61,057 bases of DNA, from IMG/VR virus record IMGVR_UViG_3300046724_000355, positions 1-61,057 of that record, one strand, 5' to 3'. The DNA comes from a virus. Positions within the stretch are counted from its first letter, which is position 1, and the number at the start of each line of letters is the position of its first letter. A program made the position numbers and the translations under genes. The notes under the pieces are model-generated. The model did no database searches. It was not told where the DNA came from and worked only from the letters and a program-made list of their open reading frames with translations. This document shows positions 1 to 7,871 of the stretch, one piece after another.

Positions 1-179
1 CATGCGTCCTCTGCGGTGGGGATGCCACCGACGCCGACCACCACCCCCAGACCCGCAGGGAACTCGTCGACGCCGGCCTCAACCCCAACGACCCCCGATA
101 CGGGCGCGCCCTCTGCCACTCCTGTCACTCGGCACACACCGCCCGATCATCCGGGACCACCCACAACCTGCGGGACTGA
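1..179 (+). CDS. HNH endonuclease, C-terminal part (5' end missing)
   Basis: The frame is open from base 3 to the TGA at 177-179 and has no start. It reads CVLCGGDATDADHHPQTRRE, then a conserved Asn/Asp-Pro stretch, then CHSCHS near the end. The paired CxxC motifs with DHH between them are the zinc and metal-binding pattern of phage HNH nucleases that sit beside terminase genes. In other phages such proteins assist terminase cleavage at cos. The N-terminal part of the same protein is at the right end of the window (60917-61057). About 15 residues between the halves are absent, judged from the usual length of the family. Confidence 0.8.
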   Translation, partial: CVLCGGDATDADHHPQTRRELVDAGLNPNDPRYGRALCHSCHSAHTARSSGTTHNLRD

Positions 180-180
180 T

Positions 181-344
181 CACCACCCCCGCGAATACCT
201 CCCCGGCCCTGCACCACCCCCCACGGGATGGTGACCGTAGGGTCCCCCCACCACCCCACAGAACGATCAGGGTCCCCCCGAGGTCACCACCCCACCGGTC
301 ACCACCCCTGACCAGGGGAAAGGATGGCCACCCTGCACCACCCC
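181..344 (+). repeat. Six direct copies of CACCACCCC
   Basis: Identical 9-mers start at 181, 212, 249, 285, 300 and 336; four of the five gaps are 31-37 bp. Their place upstream of the small terminase gene suggests binding sites for the small terminase (cosB-like). The repeats are seen directly; the role is inferred. Confidence 0.6.
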
Positions 345-397
345 CGCCGGCACCTCCCGATCACAGAGGAATGGACCGGTCGGCCGCCCAGGTTGGG

Positions 398-434
398 TAC
401 CCCCCGGCGGTACGGAGGGTAGGGGTGGGGGGTA
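398..434. other. Candidate cos nick site: TACCCCCC/GGGGGGTA inverted repeat
   Basis: TACCCCCC at 398-405 is mirrored by GGGGGGTA at 427-434 around a 21-bp GC-rich centre. Symmetric GC-rich DNA between an HNH gene and terS is where terminase would make staggered cuts. The exact nick positions cannot be read from sequence. Confidence 0.35.
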
Positions 435-615
435 TCTCTGGCCCAGACAGTCCCGAACCGCAGCTCCAGCCCTTCTTCTGCCGGACCGAGTTTTGTGAAA
501 AATTGCACAAAGTCGGCCCTGGTCGGTCGGAAAAGGCCCTGACCTGCGGAAATGCGGCCAAAAGTGGCCGAAAGTCCTGGTAAGGGGTCGTTGAGCGCAC
601 CGAGAGGACTCCGAC

Positions 616-1092
616 ATGGGTAAACGTGGCCCGCGGCCTCGGCCGGCGCACATTCAGATCGTCGAGGGGGCTCGGGAGGGCCGGATCAACCGGGATGAGC
701 CGACCCCGGAGGATTCGGAGGTCTCATGTCCGGCCGATGTGGATGACGATGTGCGTGCGATTTGGGATCGGCTGGCTCCCGATCTGGTCGCTAAGAAGGT
801 TTTGACCAGCTGGGATGTGGATTCGTTTCTGATCTTGTGTCAGTCGATCGCTTTGCGTGAAGAGTGCTGGCGCAAGATGCGGGACCTCGGCGACGAGTGG
901 CATGGTGGCCTGATCAAGCAGGGTTCGGCGGGTGGTTTGATCCCGAATCCGCTGTTCCGCATCATCAATGCCTGTAATCAGGACATCGCGAAGTTCGGGT
1001 CGCGGTTCGGGCTGACGCCGGGGGATCGGGCTCAGCTGAAGATCGACGCCGACGAGGGTCCGTCTGCGGGCGCTGAACGGCTGCTGTCGTGA
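616..1092 (+). CDS. terS: Terminase small subunit (P27-like)
   Basis: This 158-residue protein opens with MGKRGPRPRP, typical of P27-family small terminases. It continues through a proline-rich linker into a helical region and ends with the GLTPGDRAQL box that marks the family. It would bind the packaging site just upstream and hand DNA to the large subunit. The ATG is preceded by GAGAGGA. It is the first gene of the late region, and a small GTG-started gene overlaps its stop codon. Confidence 0.85.
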   Translation: MGKRGPRPRPAHIQIVEGAREGRINRDEPTPEDSEVSCPADVDDDVRAIWDRLAPDLVAKKVLTSWDVDSFLILCQSIALREECWRKMRDLGDEWHGGLIKQGSAGGLIPNPLFRIINACNQDIAKFGSRFGLTPGDRAQLKIDADEGPSAGAERLLS

Positions 1093-1247
1093 CCGATCAC
1101 GCTGACGATGGGGTGCTTGAGGCGCGCGTTCCGGTCCTGAATCCCTGGGCCGGGGCCGCAGTGGTGGCGTTGCACTCGCACACGGCCGAGGAACTCTGTG
1201 ACGACCGGTGTTCGGTCTATGACCGGACCTCGGATGCCTCGCGGTAG
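1089..1247 (+). CDS. Small hypothetical protein (52 aa)
   Basis: The GTG start overlaps the terS stop codon (GTGA), which suggests coupled translation. The product is acidic at the N-terminus, has a short hydrophobic middle (PWAGAAVVALH), and carries two Cys near the C-terminus. I do not recognise a family. It fills the gap between terS and the next gene; the main support is the overlap and an intact frame. Confidence 0.45.
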   Translation: MTDHADDGVLEARVPVLNPWAGAAVVALHSHTAEELCDDRCSVYDRTSDASR

Positions 1248-1317
1248 TGCGGCAAACGTGCAGGTCGCATAAATTTCCCGGTTTGTTTTGTGACTGATGA
1301 TGACTGGAGGTGCTGTT

Positions 1318-1665
1318 GTGACCGATCCTGTCCCGAACGGCACCCCGCACGGCTTCCTGGAGCGGTTGCCGCTGCTGCTGTCGTCGAAGATCCTGATCGC
1401 CTTCGGCCTGTTCCTGTTCTTCTACCTCGTTCTGTTCGCCGGGATCGCAGCGCTGTTGGGGCATCCGGACGCCGTGTCGGTGCAGACGCAGCTGATCCTC
1501 GGCAATTACACGAACGTCTCCTCCTCGGTGGGCGCGTCGATCGCCGCGGGGGCGTCGGTGCATGCGGCTCGGTCGCGGCAGAAGACCAGCAAGGCGCTCG
1601 CCGAGGTGCACAGGCTGACGTCGGAGCTGCACACGCTCATGCACGAGAAGGGTTCCGCTGAATGA
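1318..1665 (+). CDS. Small membrane protein
   Basis: GTG at 1318 follows GGAGG at 1306-1310 with 7-nt spacing, a better start than the ATG codons further upstream. Residues about 20-45 form one strong hydrophobic helix (KILIAFGLFLFFYLVLFAG). A second weaker, glycine/alanine-rich segment follows, and the C-terminal tail is charged and probably helical. The topology resembles small phage membrane proteins, but the place between terminase genes is not the usual holin position. Function unknown. The stop overlaps the next start (ATGA). Confidence 0.7.
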   Translation: MTDPVPNGTPHGFLERLPLLLSSKILIAFGLFLFFYLVLFAGIAALLGHPDAVSVQTQLILGNYTNVSSSVGASIAAGASVHAARSRQKTSKALAEVHRLTSELHTLMHEKGSAE

Positions 1666-2435
1666 GGCTGGGCAAGAAGCCGGCGCGGTTGGATCGCTAC
1701 AAGCTGCGGCTCTCCGATTATCTGGTCGAGTCGAAGCTTCCGCCGGTGCCGCCGACCTTCGGCCACTACGGTCTGGTGTCGAATTACGGTGTCCTCGCCA
1801 ACGATTCGGTTGGAGATTGCGTCATTGCCGGGGCTCTCCATGAAACCCAGATCTGGAATGCGACGCAGGCCCGCACGGTCCCGGTGTCGGATGCGTGTGC
1901 GATCGCGAACTATTCGGCGATCACCGGCTACGACCCGACCCAAACCGACTCGAACGGCAACAATCCGACCGATCAGGGGGCGGATGTGGGGGAGGCCGCC
2001 CGCTGGCGGATCGCCCACGGCATCACCGACGCCGCCGGCCGGGTCCACAAGATCGCGGCGTTTGTGTTCGTGAACCCGCACAACCTGATCGAGTTGCGGA
2101 CCGCGGCTTACCTGTTCGGTGCGGTCGGATTGGGGTTCGACCTGCCCGATTCCGCAGAGGAGCAGTTCGCCCACAGCATGGCATGGACTCCGGTGCCGGG
2201 AGCGCGTTCTCTCGGCGGCCATTACGTGCCGTTGGTGGGCTGGAACAGCGGCTTCGGTATCGGGATCACATGGGGTGAGCGGCAGGCGATTTCGCCGGGG
2301 TTCATCCGCGATTACGCCGATGAGGCGATCGCCTATTTGACGGCCGAGGATCTCAATCGGCATCAGAAGAGTCCCGAAGGCGTCGATTTGGCGGCGCTTC
2401 GGGCTGATCTCGTCGCATTGGAGGCACATCAGTGA
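1662..2435 (+). CDS. Putative papain-like cysteine peptidase
   Basis: The 257-residue protein has a Cys in a GDCVIAGALHE context (C53), a GGHYVPLVGW block (H187) and a following ITWG segment (W204). That order and context match the Cys-His-(Asn/Trp) layout of papain-fold peptidases. Substrate is unknown. Between terS and terL it could act on a virion protein or the host envelope. There is no signal peptide or membrane segment, so it would act in the cytoplasm, in the virion, or after lysis. The fold call comes from motifs only. Confidence 0.55.
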   Translation: MRLGKKPARLDRYKLRLSDYLVESKLPPVPPTFGHYGLVSNYGVLANDSVGDCVIAGALHETQIWNATQARTVPVSDACAIANYSAITGYDPTQTDSNGNNPTDQGADVGEAARWRIAHGITDAAGRVHKIAAFVFVNPHNLIELRTAAYLFGAVGLGFDLPDSAEEQFAHSMAWTPVPGARSLGGHYVPLVGWNSGFGIGITWGERQAISPGFIRDYADEAIAYLTAEDLNRHQKSPEGVDLAALRADLVALEAHQ

Positions 2436-2755
2436 GCGAGATCGATTGGCGCGGATTCCTAGATCGGAACCAGCCGCATGCATCGGCCCCTGTCCCGTCG
2501 TGGGCGTGGGTCGCCATTCAGATGCTCGGGGAACTCCTCGAGGGATTGGAAAAGGTCATGGCCGACCAGGATGTTTTGAACCAGTTCGTTTCCGACTTGG
2601 GTACTGCTATCGCTGCGGTGGCCGCGGAGATTCAGGCGCTGAAGAACCAGCCTGCCGCGACTCCGCTGGACTGGACCGCTGCGGATGCCGCGCTGTCCAA
2701 CCTGCAGGGCCTCGAGCCCCCGGCTCCGGCGCCGAGCCCGGCCCCCGGCGCGTAG
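2432..2755 (+). CDS. Hypothetical helical protein
   Basis: The GTG start overlaps the stop of the cysteine peptidase gene. The 107-residue product has a central helical stretch (about residues 28-70) with regularly spaced hydrophobic residues, probably a coiled coil. The tail is Pro/Ala-rich (PPAPAPSPAPGA). No known family recognised. Its coupling to the peptidase gene suggests the two are made together. Confidence 0.65.
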   Translation: MSEIDWRGFLDRNQPHASAPVPSWAWVAIQMLGELLEGLEKVMADQDVLNQFVSDLGTAIAAVAAEIQALKNQPAATPLDWTAADAALSNLQGLEPPAPAPSPAPGA

Positions 2756-2785
2756 TTCAGCGAGCTGCAGGCGGGAGGTCCGACG

Positions 2786-4447
2786 ATGGAACCTCCCGTC
2801 TGCGGTCGTGTCCTCGACGGCATCGAATGCCTCGAGGTCGGTGACCACTACTGCATCCCTCGGGCCGATCATGTTGTGCGGTTCTTCTCCGAGCTGCTGC
2901 AGCACCCGAAAGGGACGTTCGCCCGCAAACGGTTCGTCCTGAAGTCGTGGCAGGAGAACGACATCATCCGCCCGTTGTTCGGGTCGACGGTGTGGAGTCC
3001 AGAGCACCAGGCGTATCGGCGTCGGTATGAGATCGCGTTCATCGAGCTCGGCCGCAAGAACGGCAAGTCCGCTTTGTTGGCCGGGGTCATGCTCTACCTG
3101 CTATTCGCTGATGGCGAGCAAGAGGCCGAGCTGTATTCGATTGCGAAGGACCGCAATCAGGCGTCGCTGATTTTCGATACCGCAGCTCAGATGGTGTTGA
3201 TGAACCCGGTGCTGTCGAAGCGCTGCAAGGTGATCAAGTCCGTCAAGCGGATCATCAAGCAGGACACGAACTCGATATACAGGGTTATCGCCAGCGACGC
3301 AGCGTCCGCGCTCGGAAGTAATCCGTCCGGTGTTGCGGCCGACGAGATCTTGGCGTGGCCCAACGGTGAGATGTGGGATGCGATGCGGTCCGGCATGGGT
3401 TCGATGGCACGGCTACAACCGTTGATCATCGCCGCCACCACCGCCGGTAATGACACCGAATCCTTCGGCGGCCAAATGCATGCGGAGATGTGCAAGGTCG
3501 CTGACGACCCGATGTACATGCCGCACGCGTTCGTGTACATCCGCAACACCCCGCGCGATGCCGATCCGTTCCTGGAAGAGAACTGGTTCCATGCGAACCC
3601 GGCTCTGGGGGACTTCCTGAGCGTCGAGACGATGCGCAAGCTCGCCATCGAAGCTCGCAATTCCCCGGCCCGGCTACGGGCGTACCAGCAATTTCAGCTC
3701 AACCAGTGGGTCAACAGCTCCGTGAGCTGGATGGCGATGCACGAGTTCGACGAATGCAAAGGCATCGTCTACAAGACCGCGCAGGAAGCCCGGGATGCGT
3801 TCAGCGGCCGGGACTGCTGGTTCGGTTTGGACCTGGCGAGCCGACAAGACTTGTGCGCCATGGCTTACTTGTTCCCGTCGGGCGATGAGTGTGATCTGTT
3901 GTGGCGGTTCTGGATCCCCGAAGCAGGGTTCGAGAAACTCAACGCCGCCAACGAAGGACGCCTCGGGCCGTGGGTTCGCGACGGTTGGTTGCAGGTCACC
4001 GAGGGTGAAGTTTTGGACTTCGAACAGGTGTATGCCGATATCGAAGCGGATTCGCTGCGGTTCCAGATCCTTGGCGGCGACGCCGATAAATGGGCCAGCG
4101 ACGCGGTGATCCAGGAAGTCGGGCGGCGCACCTACGTGCAGGACATCTACGCCTACGAAAACAAGTTCTCGGCGATGAGCGACGGCATGCACCGCGTGTT
4201 CGAGGGTGTGAAGACTCGAAAGCTGCGCTGGCACGGTAATCCTGTGGCGCGCTTCACCTTCGACGCGACCCAAGCGCGAATAGCGCCGTTCGACCCGGAC
4301 ATCATCCGCCCGGATAAGCCGAACCGGCAGAAGGTCAGCAAACGCATCGACGGTGTACCCGCAGCGATCATGGCGACCAATGCGTGGACAGGCCGAGGCA
4401 ACGCACACATGTCCGTATATGCGACATCCGACGTTCTGGCGCTGTGA
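2786..4447 (+). CDS. terL: Terminase large subunit
   Basis: This 553-residue packaging motor and nuclease has the expected order of motifs. An ATPase Walker A-like GRKNGKSA is at residues 89-96, Walker B with adjacent acids (VAADEI) at 183-188, and a coupling motif (AATTAG) near 217-221. The RNase H-like nuclease follows, with acidic residues at D349 (GLDLAS) and D432/D434 (GGDADKW). This is a Terminase_1-type protein as in HK97-like phages. It cuts concatemers at cos and pumps DNA into the prohead through the portal encoded downstream. Confidence 0.95.
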   Translation: MEPPVCGRVLDGIECLEVGDHYCIPRADHVVRFFSELLQHPKGTFARKRFVLKSWQENDIIRPLFGSTVWSPEHQAYRRRYEIAFIELGRKNGKSALLAGVMLYLLFADGEQEAELYSIAKDRNQASLIFDTAAQMVLMNPVLSKRCKVIKSVKRIIKQDTNSIYRVIASDAASALGSNPSGVAADEILAWPNGEMWDAMRSGMGSMARLQPLIIAATTAGNDTESFGGQMHAEMCKVADDPMYMPHAFVYIRNTPRDADPFLEENWFHANPALGDFLSVETMRKLAIEARNSPARLRAYQQFQLNQWVNSSVSWMAMHEFDECKGIVYKTAQEARDAFSGRDCWFGLDLASRQDLCAMAYLFPSGDECDLLWRFWIPEAGFEKLNAANEGRLGPWVRDGWLQVTEGEVLDFEQVYADIEADSLRFQILGGDADKWASDAVIQEVGRRTYVQDIYAYENKFSAMSDGMHRVFEGVKTRKLRWHGNPVARFTFDATQARIAPFDPDIIRPDKPNRQKVSKRIDGVPAAIMATNAWTGRGNAHMSVYATSDVLAL

Positions 4448-4458
4448 GGAGGGGCTGA

Positions 4459-4701
4459 GTGTTCCGACGAAAGCGCGTGCTGGACAAGGTGGTCCGCCAG
4501 AAGTTCGTTATCAGCCTCAAGTCGGGGGCGATGATGTCCGGCCTGTTGGCCGAGCACGACGAGCAGGTACTGGTGTTCGCTCACGTGAAGGTGCGGCAGG
4601 CGAACGATTCTTGGGTGGCCGCGCCCGAAGGGCTGACGTATCTGTTCGTCGCGGACGTCGAGTCGTTGCAGAAGGTGTCGGTGACCGATGCTCCTCAATA
4701 A
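4459..4701 (+). CDS. Conserved small protein between terminase and portal
   Basis: The GTG start has a GGAGGGG-type ribosome-binding site. The 80 residues look like a small beta-barrel (KFVISLKSGAMMSGLLAEHD, then alternating hydrophobic strands), reminiscent of Sm/SH3-like folds. Small proteins of this size often sit between terL and portal genes in actinophages, with unknown function. The gene overlaps the portal start by 14 bases. Confidence 0.75.
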   Translation: MFRRKRVLDKVVRQKFVISLKSGAMMSGLLAEHDEQVLVFAHVKVRQANDSWVAAPEGLTYLFVADVESLQKVSVTDAPQ

Positions 4702-6265
4702 TGGGCAGAAGATCGAGCTGGCACCGCAGGGGCTCGCGGAGCTGGTCCCGCAGATCGTCACCGGCTACTACTACCCGGACGTCGGTTTCGAGCTCGAACG
4801 CAACTTTGCCCTGTACGGGGAGATGTATCGGGCGCAGCCGTGGTTGCGGACGGTGATCGACAAGCGCGCCAACGCTGTTGCGCGGCTCTCGCTCGAGGTG
4901 TGGAACGACGCCGGCAATACTCGTCAGCTCGATACCACTTCTGGTTATGCGAAGTTCGCGGCGAAGCCGTGTGCGTTCATGTCGCCGTTCCGGTTCTGGA
5001 GCTGGACGCAGTCGACGGTCGACATTTATGGCGAATCCTATTGGGCTCTGGTGAAAGATAAGTCGACGGGCAAGCCGACGAGTGCGATGCCGATGCATCC
5101 GTCCCGGGTGGCGATCAAACGTAGCCCGGACACCGGCAAGTACTTGTACATGTTCCAATCCGGATCCGGTCCGGCATCGTCGCTGGTGACGTTCGCCGAG
5201 GAGGATGTGGTCGCGTTCCGGTTGTTCAATCCGCTGAAGCTGGAACGTGGTTTGTCTCGGCTGGAGAGCTTGCGCTCCACGATCCTGGCCGAGGATTCCT
5301 CCAGGAACGCGATGGCGGCGTCGTGGAAGACCGGCGGTCGTCCCGGCATGGTGTTGTCGTCGGACAAGGCCCTCGGCGACGCCGGCCGGAAGCGGCTGAA
5401 GGATTCGTTCGACGCCTCGTACTCGGGGAGCTCGGCGGCGGGGAAGACACTTGTCCTCGAGGACGGTTTGAAGCCGTTCCCGATCCAGATGACCGCAGTT
5501 GAGCTGCAGATGATCGAGACACGGCAGCTCAACCGCGAAGAGGTATGTGGCGTGTTCGATATCGCCCCGCCGATCGTGCAAATTTTGGATCACGCGACGT
5601 TCAGCAACATTTCGGCTCAGATGCGGGCCTTCTACCGGGACACGATGGCACCGGTGCTGGAGATGCTGGAGGACGACCTTGACGCCCAGGTCGGAAGCTA
5701 CTTCCAGGGTGCGAAGTCGGCCCGCTTCAGCGTTGATGAGGTGATGCGCGGCGATTGGGAGACCCGGGCCGATGCCGCGGCACGGCTGGCGCTTACGGGT
5801 GCGCTTACCCCGAACGAGGAGCGCGAGCTCATGGGTTACTCCCGCTACGAAGGCCCGGACGCGCACAAGGCAGACCTGTTGTACGCCAACGCCGCGATGC
5901 AGCCGCTCGGCGAGCCCGCGGAGCGCATCACCCTCACCGGCCCGGTCGGTCACGATCCGGACGGGGTCGCGCTGGACCTCACCCAGCAGGGAGTCCCGGC
6001 CACGCATGTGCCGTCACCGAACGGTTCTGGAGGTGCCGACGTGCCGCAATTGAATCACCCTGCCGCGCAAGCGGCCCTGCCCGCGGCTACGGCACCGGCC
6101 GCGTTGGAGCCGCCGAAGCATTTGCGGGCGGTGAAGGGCGCGCTCGGCCGCGGCCGGGACTTGAAGGAATTTGCGATGCAGCTGGCCGAGAAGTGTCCCG
6201 AGGACCTCGAGGACATCCTCCGCGCGGTCGCGATCGCTATCCAGCAGCGGGATTCCGCTGCGTGA
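4688..6265 (+). CDS. Portal protein (HK97 family)
   Basis: The 525-residue protein forms the dodecameric DNA entry port at one capsid vertex. Diagnostic segments are DKRANAVARLSLEVWND near residue 60, a central region with MHPSRVAI, and NREEVCGVFDIAPPIVQI followed by FSNISAQMRAFYRDT near residues 280-315. Beyond the usual end there is an Ala/Pro-rich linker and a short helical tail (about 440-525) that may contact the protease or scaffold. It lies between terL and the capsid protease as in HK97-type modules. Confidence 0.92.
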   Translation: MLLNNGQKIELAPQGLAELVPQIVTGYYYPDVGFELERNFALYGEMYRAQPWLRTVIDKRANAVARLSLEVWNDAGNTRQLDTTSGYAKFAAKPCAFMSPFRFWSWTQSTVDIYGESYWALVKDKSTGKPTSAMPMHPSRVAIKRSPDTGKYLYMFQSGSGPASSLVTFAEEDVVAFRLFNPLKLERGLSRLESLRSTILAEDSSRNAMAASWKTGGRPGMVLSSDKALGDAGRKRLKDSFDASYSGSSAAGKTLVLEDGLKPFPIQMTAVELQMIETRQLNREEVCGVFDIAPPIVQILDHATFSNISAQMRAFYRDTMAPVLEMLEDDLDAQVGSYFQGAKSARFSVDEVMRGDWETRADAAARLALTGALTPNEERELMGYSRYEGPDAHKADLLYANAAMQPLGEPAERITLTGPVGHDPDGVALDLTQQGVPATHVPSPNGSGGADVPQLNHPAAQAALPAATAPAALEPPKHLRAVKGALGRGRDLKEFAMQLAEKCPEDLEDILRAVAIAIQQRDSAA

Positions 6266-6312
6266 CAACACGATTCCAGCCGAGTCGCCCCGTCTATGAG
6301 GAGTAGATACTC

Positions 6313-7791
6313 ATGCTCGTAACGAAGGCCACAGCGGCAATCCAGCCGGGCGCCGACGACTCGGCTTCTGACACCGGGAGCTTCGATATCATCTTGTCCG
6401 CGCAGACCCGCGACCGTGACGGGGACGTGTTCAAGGCGTCGGAGTGGAAAACGCCTCTGCCGGAGTGGATCCCGATCGACGTCGATCACGCGATGAGCGT
6501 GGAGAAGACCGTCGGCAGCGGCAGGCCGTACATCAACGATGACGGCGACTTGCAGGTCACCGGCACCTACGCGTCGACTCCGTTGGCGCAGCAGACCCGG
6601 ACCCTCGTCAACGAAGGCCACGTCCGGTACGTGTCCGTGGCGGTCATGACCGATAAGAGCTTGAAGGACGGCAGCCCGAACCGGGAGCTGCTCAACGGCG
6701 CCTTCGTGAACACACCGTCGAATCGTGAGGCGGTCATCTTGGCGTCGAAGGGCCTCGCTCTCGGGGAAGAGATCGAGGTTAAGGCCGACGACTCGAAGAA
6801 GCCCTATGGCGATGTGGCGTATGCGGATCCGGGCTACCAGAAGGACGGTCAGCACAGGTATCCCCTGGACACGGCCGCACATGTGCGCAGCGCTTGGTCG
6901 TACGTGAACATGCCGAAGAACTCGAGTCTGTACACGGCCGCGCAGTTGGCGAAGGTCAAGGACAAGATCAAGGCCGCGGCCGAGAAGTTCGGCATCGAGA
7001 TCTCCGATGACACGAAGGCCACAGAGGCCGACGATGCGACCATGAAGGCGGGTGCCCGAAACTCGGGCGCGGACTCGAAGATGATCCAGGCCATCCACGA
7101 CGCCTCGAGCCTGCTCGGCGCCGAATGCGCCAGCGAAGCCGCCCCCGATGCCGGTTCCGGCGCGGATGAGGGCGCGAACAAGTCGGCGTGGCGCGCGATG
7201 ATCGTCGGCAAGGCTCTTGCAGGCAGCGTCGAAGACCTCCGTGACCGGCTCTCGGACGCGGTGCAGGATGTCGCCGGGGATGACTGCTGGATCTGGGTGC
7301 GTGCCACGTTCCTCGATGCGGGCGGCAACTCGGGGACTGTCGTCTATGACCTCGGCGAGGAAACCTACAGTCGCACCTTTACTGACGAGGACGGCCTGAT
7401 CACCCTCGGCGGCACTCTTGAGTGCGTCACGTTCGTCACTTCGGTCGCTCCGGCGCCAGCGCAGGTCGATGATGACCCGTCCGACACTGTCGAAGGCTCG
7501 GCTGACGAGCACGACGAAGAGGATGACGACGCCGAAATGCGTGGGCTGGACCGGTCCGCGTTTCTCGCCCAGCTCGACGCGATCACCAAGACTTCCGGCC
7601 AGAAGGCCGGATCGCCTGATTCACCCGCCGCACCCGCCGAACCTCCCGCCGACGCCGCACCTTCGGGTCCCGCTGACGCTGCAGGGGATGCCGCTGATAT
7701 GGCCGCTGAAGAGATGGCGCAGAAAACGGCAGCAGAGATGCTCGCCGGATTGTTCAGCGCTCAGGTCACGCTCTCGACCCTCGAGCACTAA
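6313..7791 (+). CDS. Capsid maturation protease with long C-terminal extension
   Basis: The N-terminal 150 residues match HK97-type prohead proteases: RDRDGDVF, a catalytic-type His in VDHAMSVEKT (H59) and Ser in YVSVAVM (S108). A conserved module (YGDVAYADPGYQ, about 165-230) common to actinophage capsid proteases follows. Then comes a separate alpha/beta-looking domain (about 290-375) and an Ala/Pro-rich tail. At 492 residues it is far longer than a bare protease, so the C-terminal half may act as scaffold. AGGAG lies about 10 bases upstream of the start. It would cleave the capsid delta domain encoded next. Confidence 0.85.
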   Translation: MLVTKATAAIQPGADDSASDTGSFDIILSAQTRDRDGDVFKASEWKTPLPEWIPIDVDHAMSVEKTVGSGRPYINDDGDLQVTGTYASTPLAQQTRTLVNEGHVRYVSVAVMTDKSLKDGSPNRELLNGAFVNTPSNREAVILASKGLALGEEIEVKADDSKKPYGDVAYADPGYQKDGQHRYPLDTAAHVRSAWSYVNMPKNSSLYTAAQLAKVKDKIKAAAEKFGIEISDDTKATEADDATMKAGARNSGADSKMIQAIHDASSLLGAECASEAAPDAGSGADEGANKSAWRAMIVGKALAGSVEDLRDRLSDAVQDVAGDDCWIWVRATFLDAGGNSGTVVYDLGEETYSRTFTDEDGLITLGGTLECVTFVTSVAPAPAQVDDDPSDTVEGSADEHDEEDDDAEMRGLDRSAFLAQLDAITKTSGQKAGSPDSPAAPAEPPADAAPSGPADAAGDAADMAAEEMAQKTAAEMLAGLFSAQVTLSTLEH

Positions 7792-7824
7792 CCAACTCAC
7801 CTTTTCCGCCTAAACGCGCTCACC

Positions 7825-7871
7825 CGCAACGGGTTTGACGCGCTGTTCGGCGTACCCGAAAGAAGGCGATA
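7825..7871 (+). promoter_or_regulatory. Leader of the capsid gene with small hairpin
   Basis: Between the protease and capsid genes is a hairpin (ACCCG-CAA-CGGGT) flanked by a repeated ACGCGCT, followed by the ribosome-binding site GAAAGAAGG. It may set capsid mRNA ends or translation level; this is inference. Confidence 0.3.

Larger units (their letters stand above)
180..615. other. Non-coding packaging (cos-like) region
   Basis: No credible gene lies here. The stretch sits between an HNH gene and the small terminase gene, the usual place for cos in actinophages. It holds six copies of CACCACCCC (181-344), a GC-rich inverted repeat (398-434), an inverted TTGTG/CACAA pair (493-510) and a short CGGCC/GGCCG hairpin (555-570). 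A ribosome-binding site (GAGAGGA, 602-608) serves the terminase start. The assignment as cos is inferred from position and repeats. Confidence 0.55.

Noticed and set aside
4517-7512. Long minus-strand frames across portal and protease genes
   Set aside because: They are shadows of well-supported genes with low-complexity Arg/His composition.
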